DNA from: a bacterium
GTDB taxonomy: Bacteria > Patescibacteria > Dojkabacteria > SC72
Assembly (NCBI GenBank): GCA_029553845.1
Contig: JAKPKF010000330.1
Coordinates: 1-5,169 of the forward strand
Length of the DNA stretch: 5,169 nucleotides
Reading direction: 5' to 3'
In this document: one piece after another, positions 1 through 5,169 of the stretch
Layout: every line of letters starts with the position of its first letter
Position numbering within the stretch: the stretch's first letter is position 1
Program-made: the position numbers and the translations under genes
Notes under the pieces: generated by a model
Database searches by the model: none
The model's input: only the letters and a program-made list of their open reading frames with translations
What the model was told of the DNA's origin: nothing

Positions 1-93
1 TTCATCACCCTTATTTATTCCTCTGTTTAGCAGTATATATACTGCAATTCTCAAACCTTCATTCTCTCTTTTGAGTAGTTTTAGTATGTCCAT
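1..93 (-). CDS. N-terminal fragment of an unidentified protein (runs off the left edge)
   Basis: This is a short open frame of 31 codons, beginning MDILKLLKRENEGLRIA and continuing open to the window edge. The start is chosen because the ATG at 93-91 follows an AAGGA Shine-Dalgarno (106-102) at 8-nt spacing, one of the best ribosome sites in the window. It overlaps the last 35 nt of the upstream nuclease gene in another frame, which suggests translational coupling. The visible residues suggest an amphipathic helix (leucines in LKLLK, then LRIAVYILL). Nothing identifies a family. A 16-bp perfect palindrome (30-45) lies inside the frame. The gene call is moderately secure; its function is unknown. 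Confidence 0.6.
   Translation of the reverse strand, partial: MDILKLLKRENEGLRIAVYILLNRGINKGDE
30..45. repeat. 16-bp perfect palindrome
   Basis: GCAGTATATATACTGC is its own reverse complement. It lies inside the frame of the left-edge gene (codons for A-V-Y-I-L) about 50 nt after its start. It could be an operator or a small RNA hairpin, but as coding sequence its symmetry may be chance. Confidence 0.35.
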
Positions 94-676
94 CTTCTTT
101 TTCCTTAAATAATTTATCTATCCAGTCTTCTGTATAGGCAAGTTCCTCAACTTCGTATGTTCCGTCTGTCTTAAAGACTACGACTGCTATGGGCAATTCT
201 TTGCCAAGAGCATACCTATACATACTTAACTGGTATGAGACCTCTTTTATTCTCTTTGGGTCTCTCTTGTAATTTCCTTTCCAAGCACCGTATGTTTTCC
301 AGTCCATCAGGTATTCTTTATCCTTGTAGTTTACTATTCCATCTAGTGTTCCAGCATACATGAACTCATCACAGAACACAGTTACCTCTGACTCCAACAC
401 TTTATATGTGTCTGTGAAGTCCTGTACGCCTCTGTAAAGCCCTTCTTCTGCAACCCCTACTGTTGGAGGGTCTAAGTAAAGAACACCCCTTGTCTTGTTG
501 TTAATCCAACTTGACACCTTGCTTCCAATAGATGACGACAAGGTTCTTATGTCGTCTGGGTTATACCCCTGTTGTTGACACCACCTTTCAAAAGCCTCTT
601 TATTAAAAGGAAATATCTTTTCCAACAGGCTTGTTACAGACTGGTATTCTTTTCCGTCTTTTATGTAGTGTCTCAT
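59..676 (-). CDS. PD-(D/E)XK nuclease, RecB/Cas4-like phage exonuclease
   Basis: Predicted metal-dependent DNA exonuclease or endonuclease, probably acting in phage recombination or DNA-end processing. Over 205 residues the order matches small phage RecB-like nucleases: an N-terminal YxSVTSLL segment (11-18), a motif-I-like helix around G51, a strand with E97, then GTLD (109-112), DWKT (125-128) and QLSMY (149-153). D112, D125 and K127 form the PD-(D/E)XK core; Q149 and Y153 form the QxxxY motif of the RecB/Cas4 branch. Only two cysteines (C33, C102) are present, so there is no Cas4/AddB-type iron-sulphur cluster. The usual motif-I histidine of GxxxH appears to be serine (S55). The ATG at 676 has no clear Shine-Dalgarno; it lies 15 nt after the stop of the SSB-like gene, which fits co-expression. 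Family assignment is strong; exact polarity and substrate cannot be read. Confidence 0.85.
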   Translation of the reverse strand: MRHYIKDGKEYQSVTSLLEKIFPFNKEAFERWCQQQGYNPDDIRTLSSSIGSKVSSWINNKTRGVLYLDPPTVGVAEEGLYRGVQDFTDTYKVLESEVTVFCDEFMYAGTLDGIVNYKDKEYLMDWKTYGAWKGNYKRDPKRIKEVSYQLSMYRYALGKELPIAVVVFKTDGTYEVEELAYTEDWIDKLFKEKEDGHTKTTQKRE

Positions 677-691
677 GTCATTAGTGCTTAA

Positions 692-1069
692 TTAAAATGG
701 TAGGTCTTCGTCAGTTATAACATCATCTTTTTCTGCTAACTTCTTTTTTAACTCTGCATTTTCCTTTTCAAGTTCTGCTACCCTAGTTCTCAGGTCAACC
801 TTTGGCACTTGAAAGTTCCAGTATTCTCCGTCGTTGATTATCTTTCCAGTTATTGTGTCTCCAACTTTCCAGTTATCTGCTACTCCATCAAAGTCTAACA
901 TGGATAGTTTTCCTGTAAACTCTAAATCTTCTATTGAGTATGGGTCAATGTCAATAAGAACCTTTTTGAAAGGCTTACCTGCTTTTGTTACCAATGGAGA
1001 ACCATCTTTCTTTGTATCAAAGAAAGCAATTTTCTCTATCTTAACATCTTTTATATTAAACTCCTTCAT
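692..1069 (-). CDS. SSB-like OB-fold protein with coiled coil and acidic DEDLPF tail
   Basis: Likely single-stranded-DNA-binding protein of the replication/recombination module. The first ~90 of 125 residues are strand-rich with basic and aromatic residues, and a WKVGDTITGKI stretch (67-77) looks like an OB-fold strand. The C-terminus ends DEDLPF (120-125), close to the DDDIPF tip by which bacterial SSBs recruit partner enzymes. Between them, L93, V97, L100, N104, L107 and L111 follow an a/d heptad pattern, indicating a short coiled coil that probably dimerises the protein. The ATG at 1069 overlaps the preceding gene by 14 nt. No good Shine-Dalgarno precedes it, only an AAAGAAAAAGAAA purine run; an AAGGAG lies just inside the gene, too late to serve this start. 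The tail is the strongest evidence. The OB fold itself is inferred from pattern, so another OB-fold DNA-binding protein remains possible. Confidence 0.72.
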   Translation of the reverse strand: MKEFNIKDVKIEKIAFFDTKKDGSPLVTKAGKPFKKVLIDIDPYSIEDLEFTGKLSMLDFDGVADNWKVGDTITGKIINDGEYWNFQVPKVDLRTRVAELEKENAELKKKLAEKDDVITDEDLPF

Positions 1070-1418
1070 TTTCTTTTTCTTTATAATTTATATCATGATA
1101 ATTTATATTATGCTTATCACACAGGTCTCTCAACCTGTAAATCTCTTTACTTGCCTTTGCCAGTTTGTCTTCATACTGTTTAGCAAGTTCTACTTGTATC
1201 TTTTCAACAACAGAAGACTGACCCTTTAACACCTCATCAGAAAGTTTGTTAATGTAATCGTTTACTATCTCTTTCATTTGGGTTAACATGAGTGCTTTAA
1301 CAGCAGTCCAGTCCCCCTGTTCTATCTCATCACTTTCTATTTCCAGACCAACTTCCTCATTTGAATAAGGAATGTCTTTAATAGGTGCTTTTAGAACGAA
1401 CCTAGATGTAATTTTCAT
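1056..1418 (-). CDS. Unidentified 120-residue protein with a predicted helical C-terminal half
   Basis: I do not recognise a named family. The first ~30 residues look like beta strands (KITSRFVLKAP, then PYSNEEVGLEIE). The PYSN..VGLEIE pattern resembles small phage hypothetical proteins encoded near SSB genes, but this is a weak recollection, not a demonstrated match. From about residue 38 it is helical and charged, with a probable coiled coil around 68-100 (VVEKIQVELAKQYEDKLAK), and it ends in a lysine/glutamate-rich tail. Its 3' end overlaps the SSB-like gene by 14 nt, so the two are likely translationally coupled, and a role beside SSB is plausible. The ATG at 1418 lies 18 nt after the previous stop with only AT-rich sequence before it. 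The single cysteine (C100) suggests no metal site. Confidence 0.7.
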   Translation of the reverse strand: MKITSRFVLKAPIKDIPYSNEEVGLEIESDEIEQGDWTAVKALMLTQMKEIVNDYINKLSDEVLKGQSSVVEKIQVELAKQYEDKLAKASKEIYRLRDLCDKHNINYHDINYKEKENEGV

Positions 1419-1436
1419 ATATGTTTATAGTTTAAT

Positions 1437-1742
1437 TTAATCGTTGCCCTCTATTTCGTCCACACAGGCAGGGCATATCCCGTTTATGAGTAGTGCTTCT
1501 GGTGTGTCTGTTCCACACCTTTCGCATACTCCCATGGCGTCCTTCGGAACTTCCTCATATCCACAGTCATCACACACAAGGAAGTCATGTTCGTCCCTGC
1601 GGACATTGTCAGAGCCACAGTTTGGACAGATGTCTTCTATAAGACTGTCAATATCTTCGTCGTCTTCTCCTGTCCAGCCATATCCACCATAGTCGTCATA
1701 GTCTATTTCAATGTCATCTCTGTCAAAGTCTTCGTCTTCCAT
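1437..1742 (-). CDS. Small acidic double zinc-ribbon protein
   Basis: A 101-residue protein with two parts. The N-terminal 37 residues are extremely acidic (19 Asp/Glu) with Tyr/Gly (DYDDYGGYGW, 14-23). The rest carries two CxxC...CxxC zinc ribbons: C39/C42 with C57/C60, and C73/C76 with C90/C93. The first (CPNCGS...CDDCGYEE) has the typical ribbon look of transcription factors and small carrier proteins. It ends DEIEGND. The start is well supported: AAGGGG(AG) at 1754-1747 sits directly before the ATG. It follows a structured leader and the ATP-grasp gene. A small acidic zinc-ribbon protein near an ATP-grasp ligase recalls LysW, the carrier protein of LysX, but the LysW C-terminal EDWGE motif is absent. 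A transcription-modulating or structural zinc protein is equally possible. The zinc ribbons are certain from the motifs; the function is not. Confidence 0.85.
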   Translation of the reverse strand: MEDEDFDRDDIEIDYDDYGGYGWTGEDDEDIDSLIEDICPNCGSDNVRRDEHDFLVCDDCGYEEVPKDAMGVCERCGTDTPEALLINGICPACVDEIEGND

Positions 1743-1859
1743 TTTACTCCCCTTAATAATTTAGATAAGTGGGGTGATATGTTAAGACCTCACCCCTAGG
1801 TCTCCCCTTGTTTTAAGTCTGTAATTAGACTAGAAGTTTATAGTCATTTCGGACTTATT
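1743..1859 (-). promoter_or_regulatory. Structured 117-nt leader before the acidic zinc-ribbon gene
   Basis: This is the only sizeable gap in the block. Four inverted repeats lie in it. In transcript order: AGTC/GACT (1855-1842), AGTCT/AGACT (1831-1816), AGACCT/AGGTCT (1803-1785, 7-nt loop) and GGGGTGA/TCACCCC (1796-1771, 12-nt loop). The last two share position 1790 and overlap through the loop, so they cannot form together. If the AGACCT hairpin forms, TCACCCC is freed and its CCCC could pair with the GGGG of the Shine-Dalgarno at 1752-1749. None is followed by a U-run, so an intrinsic terminator is unlikely. The sequence fits an RNA element controlling translation, a processing site, or an operator. 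No convincing -35/-10 promoter is visible. Confidence 0.45.
1747..1754 (-). promoter_or_regulatory. Shine-Dalgarno of the acidic zinc-ribbon gene
   Basis: AAGGGGAG ends 4 nt before the ATG (6 nt counted from AAGGGG). It fixes the start of this gene. The same AAGGGGAG octamer occurs again about 55 nt upstream in the leader (1809-1802), where no start codon follows. Its GGGG could be masked by the leader's CCCC. Confidence 0.65.
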
Positions 1860-2750
1860 CTACTCCTTAAAGTCTAGGTCGTAGTCGCCATCTCTTAACT
1901 CCCTGTGCTTAAATACATAATGCCTTGCAGATAAATCAGGTGGTATTTCAAAGTGCCTAGTCTCCTTTGTTCTTATCAGCCAGTCAAAGTATTCTGCATA
2001 TCTTTGCGCCGTGTATCCTTCTAATTGTGGCGATGTGTTAATCTCACACACTACTGCAATAGGAAGAAAGTGGTCAAGTGGGTCAGACATTATGTCCACA
2101 GCACCGAAGTCTAAACCAACCACTTCTAAGGCTTCTACTGCTAGGCTTACTATCTCCTTTCTATATTGTTTCCAAGGAATGACCACAAAAGAGTAGCCAT
2201 TTTCATAGTTCCAGTTCTCTCCGACATGTTCAAAAGAAGTTTGGACTTTCTCCTGAACTAAGAGAACCTTACCATGTCCTATATGAACTCTATACTCATG
2301 AGTTTTGGGATAGAGCCTAGACCCATAGGGATTATCTAACCTGCTAATTAGGTATCCCTTATCGAGAACATCTGATATATTGTTAAAGAGCAGAAAGTCC
2401 TTACCCTTCTGGTGAGTAGCAGGTCTTACCACAAGAGGTAGGTCTTCGTAGGGGTCAACTTTTGTCAGGTCAACAGGTTCGGGAACTGGAATATCGTTTT
2501 CATCTAACAACTTTCTAACAACCCCTTTGTCTTTTATTTGTTTTATGTTTTTATTATACACCACTTCACTCTCCGTGTCAACTGAGGCTGAACACCCCCA
2601 CCTGATTAAGACATCTGCGTAACTAGGTGGTCTTGTAGTGAACCTATGTTTACTTAACCTATACCATAGTGGTGAAAGTTCATTGTCCATGTAGGATACA
2701 ACTTCGTTTATGGTATCCTTGCTTGTTGTCTTTGATAGTATTATGTTCAT
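1860..2750 (-). CDS. ATP-grasp carboxylate-amine ligase, phage type
   Basis: Predicted ligase that activates a carboxylate as an acyl-phosphate with ATP and joins it to an amine, typically making a peptide or isopeptide bond. The 296 residues show an N-terminal region with R50-W51-G52, a helix ending in a DIPVPEP turn (86-92) as in RimK-like proteins, and a nucleotide-binding strand/loop LVVRPATHQKGKD (106-118). E152 and R154 (HEYRVHI) and VLLVQEK (162-168) lie mid-domain. The metal-binding end is FGAVDI (215-220) and CEINTSPQLEG (235-245), with D219, E236 and N238 as expected Mg2+ ligands. The domain appears complete and active. It follows the amidoligase gene by 22 nt, so the two are very likely co-transcribed. 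The ATG at 2750 has an AT-rich leader and no Shine-Dalgarno. ATP-grasp assignment is strong. The substrate is unknown: a protein side chain or terminus, a cell-wall peptide or a small peptide are all possible. Confidence 0.88.
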   Translation of the reverse strand: MNIILSKTTSKDTINEVVSYMDNELSPLWYRLSKHRFTTRPPSYADVLIRWGCSASVDTESEVVYNKNIKQIKDKGVVRKLLDENDIPVPEPVDLTKVDPYEDLPLVVRPATHQKGKDFLLFNNISDVLDKGYLISRLDNPYGSRLYPKTHEYRVHIGHGKVLLVQEKVQTSFEHVGENWNYENGYSFVVIPWKQYRKEIVSLAVEALEVVGLDFGAVDIMSDPLDHFLPIAVVCEINTSPQLEGYTAQRYAEYFDWLIRTKETRHFEIPPDLSARHYVFKHRELRDGDYDLDFKE

Positions 2751-2772
2751 ATTTATATTAGATTAAATTAAA

Positions 2773-4545
2773 TTATGCTTCTTCTTTCTTATACCCTTTT
2801 ACTAGTGTTGCGAAGTATCCGTAGCTTCTTTCTGATATAGGCTTCCTTGCAAAGTAGTATCCACGGTGGTCGTTCCTATAATTCTTTGATATTCGTTTAA
2901 CATTTTCTTCAAACTCCTTTTCTTTATCTTCCTTTATCTTTGGAACTTTTATTACTCTCTCTATCTTGTTTTCCGTATAGACAAGTGCATCTCTATCTAT
3001 GTAGTTAGTGTAATCTACGAATGCCTGTGCCTTTATCTTTAACCTCTCATCACTTATTCTCTTGTTGAGTATCTTGTATAGTTCGCTATTCTTGTCTAGT
3101 AACAATTCTCCAACTTTAAGGACATCTGTTTCCTTGTTCTTAATCATATATTCCACTAGTTCTAGTCTGAATAGCAGTTGTTCCTTATTCTTAACTGCTG
3201 GGAATATTCTAAACTCTAAGGTTTTATCTGTTATGTTAATGGCTTGTCTGTGTCCCCTTTCTAAATAACTATCAACTTCCTTTGCCTCACAATATTCATT
3301 CATTGCCCTATCTGGATACAGCCCATATAACAATGGAAGATAACCCCTTATATCCAGCAGTATTTCGTATGGTGTTCTTTCTGTATCTGACACATGTATA
3401 TGTCCACCACATCTTGCAGTTGTCTTTGCACCTAGCAGTTTACTTATAGGTTCTATTCTTGCATTTATTTCTGTAACATCTAACGGGTATATTGGACTTA
3501 TCATTTCAAACCCTATATCCCTATTTAATGAGCCATCTCTTTCTATTATCCAGCCAGTTCTTTCTAACACTTCTCTTGTCTTTGTATTATGAACCCAGAA
3601 GTCGTCTTCCTTTTCAACTTCTATTCCTACCCTGTATCTGTATCCATCACTTTCGTCCCTTCTTCCCAACCCACTATGATATTCTAATATGCCTCTTATT
3701 CCAGAACACCTTTCGCACAGAACCCCTTCTGTATCTCTAAGTGGGTATCCACACCCTCTACATCTAGGTAAACTTGCACACTCATTACAAACAAACCTAT
3801 TACCAATAACCTTACCATCTGACACTCTAACTTCTTTTCCACAGTCGCTACATTCTTCAAACTCATGCATACATAATGGACATACGGTCTTTCCACCTAA
3901 AATCTTTGAGCCACACCCTATACACTCCCTTTCTACTAGACCTATTCCCTTTAATATTCTAAATGTTTCTTCATCTATTGAAATAAACCTGCCAAGAGAT
4001 GAGAAGTATACCCATGCATAATGGGGCTTGTTTAGGTTTACCATTGACTTACCTTTTTCAACTTTATCAACCAAGATATTTAAGTTATCCTGTGGATAAT
4101 ACTCTCCATCATCATTATCATGTACCATTGTACAATAAGGCTCTCCGTAATCATCTTCCTCATCTGTTTCTTCTATTGTCATTCTGTTATCCAACCTACG
4201 AACCCTCTCTAACACCCTATCTATTGCAAGTTCCATTGGACTAGAACCTTGAATATGATAAACAAAGATACACCCAAGTCTAATATACTTTTCGTTTCCA
4301 CCTATTGTTAATGTTTCAAAGTCTAGTTCTGGTATCTCTGATACTACCGTGCTTTTACCAAGTTCTGTTATTACAACCTTATCCTTTAATTCTTCTGTTA
4401 ATCTTAGGTAGTTTTCCTTTTCATCTCTGATAACATTCTCTACCTCCTCTCTTACCGATGAACTTCTCCATCTCCATACAAACTCTTCCAAGTATCTTTG
4501 AACAGCCCTTTCTTTTAACTTGTCTAATATCTCTTTATTTTCCAT
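2773..4545 (-). CDS. GS-fold amidoligase fused to three zinc ribbons
   Basis: A 590-residue multidomain protein. The C-terminal half carries the signatures of the glutamine-synthetase-like amidoligase family (Amidoligase_2): GIEVE (307-311), W332 and DGSL (337-340), GFEMISP (345-351), CGGHIHVS (379-386), N437 and TLEFRIF (442-448). E309, E311, E347, H382, H384, E444 and R446 are the likely metal/ATP-site residues, and none is missing. Such enzymes are predicted to form amide bonds using ATP. Before it are three consecutive zinc ribbons: C208/C211 with C222/C225, C232/C235 with C253/C256, and C262/C265 with C277/C280. Residues 1-200 are not recognised; they begin with a charged helical region and hold an acidic patch at 125-132. 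The tail (500-590) is basic and helical. The ATG at 4545 has an AAGGA (4557-4553) at 7 nt. The ATP-grasp gene follows after 22 nt, implying a two-ligase pathway. The ribbons may recruit a protein or nucleic-acid substrate. Confidence 0.9.
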   Translation of the reverse strand: MENKEILDKLKERAVQRYLEEFVWRWRSSSVREEVENVIRDEKENYLRLTEELKDKVVITELGKSTVVSEIPELDFETLTIGGNEKYIRLGCIFVYHIQGSSPMELAIDRVLERVRRLDNRMTIEETDEEDDYGEPYCTMVHDNDDGEYYPQDNLNILVDKVEKGKSMVNLNKPHYAWVYFSSLGRFISIDEETFRILKGIGLVERECIGCGSKILGGKTVCPLCMHEFEECSDCGKEVRVSDGKVIGNRFVCNECASLPRCRGCGYPLRDTEGVLCERCSGIRGILEYHSGLGRRDESDGYRYRVGIEVEKEDDFWVHNTKTREVLERTGWIIERDGSLNRDIGFEMISPIYPLDVTEINARIEPISKLLGAKTTARCGGHIHVSDTERTPYEILLDIRGYLPLLYGLYPDRAMNEYCEAKEVDSYLERGHRQAINITDKTLEFRIFPAVKNKEQLLFRLELVEYMIKNKETDVLKVGELLLDKNSELYKILNKRISDERLKIKAQAFVDYTNYIDRDALVYTENKIERVIKVPKIKEDKEKEFEENVKRISKNYRNDHRGYYFARKPISERSYGYFATLVKGYKKEEA

Positions 4546-4552
4546 TGTTTTA

Positions 4553-4557
4553 TCCTT
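4553..4557 (-). promoter_or_regulatory. Shine-Dalgarno of the amidoligase gene
   Basis: AAGGA lies 7 nt before the ATG and just after the TAA of the preceding gene. It fixes the start and indicates a bacterial translation system. Confidence 0.7.
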
Positions 4558-4563
4558 AAAAAA

Positions 4564-5169
4564 TTAAATACAAGGCTCTAAAATACTTTTATATTTCTTC
4601 CATTGCTCTGACTTCAAGTCTATCTCCCCACCATCTCTTATTGTTTCGTTTGCTATTTCTAGGTCTGTCAAACATGAGTAGCATAATGGAACTCCCCATT
4701 CATATATTCCTTCTTCACTTTCTTCTCTGCTTAACTCACACCCACACACTTCACAGAACTCGCTGTTTTCTATACCATCAAAGATGTCGCTCTCATCATC
4801 TCCATCATCTACCAAGTCTTTTGTTCTAATATCCTTCAAGTAATTCTTCCTGTAATCATCATAATCGTTGTAGTATGGGTATCTTTCATCATCAAAGGTG
4901 TCCCATTTTCTTTTCTTTCCGTCCTGATAGGGATAGATAATGTTGTTTACTACTTCTACTGGGAACTTCAATGCTAGTAAGTCTTGCTTTGGTCTGCCAT
5001 ACATATCTAGTATTGTCAGCATATTGTTAGGAAACTCAAAGACTTCATCATTATTTGAGTAGTGATTTGCTACAAAGTGTAGAACATCTTTTACAGAACT
5101 AAACATAACTATCCCCATATCTCTTAATGTTAAGCAATAGAGTGGGTTGTCGTGTCTTTCTACATACAA
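4564..5169 (-). CDS. Acidic zinc-ribbon protein, 5' end outside the window
   Basis: The frame is open to the right edge. The first visible codon is TTG, which may be internal, so the true start is probably beyond the window; the first in-window ATG (residue 18) lacks a convincing ribosome site. The 201 visible residues show a mixed N-terminal part (1-90) with no family I recognise. A Tyr/Asp-rich linker (YPYYNDYDDY, 97-106) and an acidic stretch (119-133) follow, then one zinc ribbon, C139/C142 with C163/C166, and a short helical tail. The acidic-tyrosine linker resembles the N-terminus of the double zinc-ribbon protein further along. It ends 18 nt before the amidoligase gene, so it probably belongs to the same transcript and may partner the ligases. 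Function unknown. Confidence 0.75.
   Translation of the reverse strand: MYVERHDNPLYCLTLRDMGIVMFSSVKDVLHFVANHYSNNDEVFEFPNNMLTILDMYGRPKQDLLALKFPVEVVNNIIYPYQDGKKRKWDTFDDERYPYYNDYDDYRKNYLKDIRTKDLVDDGDDESDIFDGIENSEFCEVCGCELSREESEEGIYEWGVPLCYSCLTDLEIANETIRDGGEIDLKSEQWKKYKSILEPCI

Noticed and set aside
59..676. CRISPR-associated Cas4
   Set aside because: The iron-sulphur cysteines are missing and no repeats, cas1 or cas2 are present; it fits a phage RecB-like nuclease better.
834..1229. Plus-strand open frame of 131 codons
   Set aside because: It lies antisense to the SSB-like gene and the helical protein, both with stronger coding evidence. Its Phe/Ser/Ile-rich translation is what a pyrimidine-rich complement of purine-rich genes produces.
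1765..1805. Intrinsic terminator after the ATP-grasp gene
   Set aside because: The GC-rich stems are followed in the transcript by mixed AT sequence, not a U-run.
1743..1859. A tRNA or other small structured RNA gene in the leader
   Set aside because: The hairpins do not assemble into a cloverleaf: no T-arm consensus and no correctly spaced acceptor stem.
1815..1860. Sigma-70-type promoter for the zinc-ribbon gene
   Set aside because: TGACT and TAATTA stretches occur but with poor match and too-short spacing.
3696..3896. Minus-strand 66-codon frame inside the amidoligase gene
   Set aside because: It is out of frame with the zinc ribbons, whose cysteine pattern clearly marks the true frame.
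3689..4021. Plus-strand open frame of 110 codons
   Set aside because: It is antisense to the zinc-ribbon part of the amidoligase gene, and its translation is Ser/His/Pro-rich without motifs, a shadow of that gene.

Overview
The window is a compact, single-direction gene block: eight genes, all on the minus strand, with overlaps or gaps of at most 22 nt except for one 117-nt leader. No ribosomal, metabolic or structural gene is visible. The gene types point to a tailed bacteriophage, prophage or similar mobile replicon of a bacterium: a RecB/Cas4-like PD-(D/E)XK nuclease, an SSB-like protein ending in the bacterial acidic tip (DEDLPF), several small zinc-ribbon proteins, and two unrelated peptide-ligase folds. 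The DNA is AT-rich. Arginine is written almost only as AGA/AGG in the stretches I decoded, and coding strands are purine-rich. This fits a low-GC, possibly thermophilic host, but the host cannot be identified from this sequence. Three starts have a clear Shine-Dalgarno (AAGGA or AAGGGGAG); the others have short AT-rich junctions without one.

Read in the direction of transcription (right to left): a 5'-truncated gene for an acidic zinc-ribbon protein (4564-5169); a 590-residue protein with an unrecognised N-terminal region, three zinc ribbons and a glutamine-synthetase-fold amidoligase domain (2773-4545); an ATP-grasp ligase (1860-2750); a 117-nt leader with competing hairpins (1743-1859); a small, very acidic double zinc-ribbon protein (1437-1742); an unrecognised helical protein (1056-1418); an SSB-like OB-fold protein with a leucine-zipper-like segment before its tail (692-1069); a PD-(D/E)XK nuclease (59-676); and the beginning of a further gene that overlaps the nuclease and leaves the window (1-93).

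Functionally there are two modules. The right half encodes two ATP-dependent carboxylate-amine ligases of different fold, 22 nt apart and flanked by zinc-ribbon proteins. This looks like a peptide-synthesis or protein-tagging pathway of the kind predicted from the co-occurrence of ATP-grasp and GS-like amidoligases in bacteria and phages. The left half (SSB-like protein plus nuclease) is a DNA replication/recombination module. The acidic zinc-ribbon protein between them is a candidate carrier or substrate of the ligases, by analogy with LysW and its ATP-grasp ligase LysX. That link is inference only.
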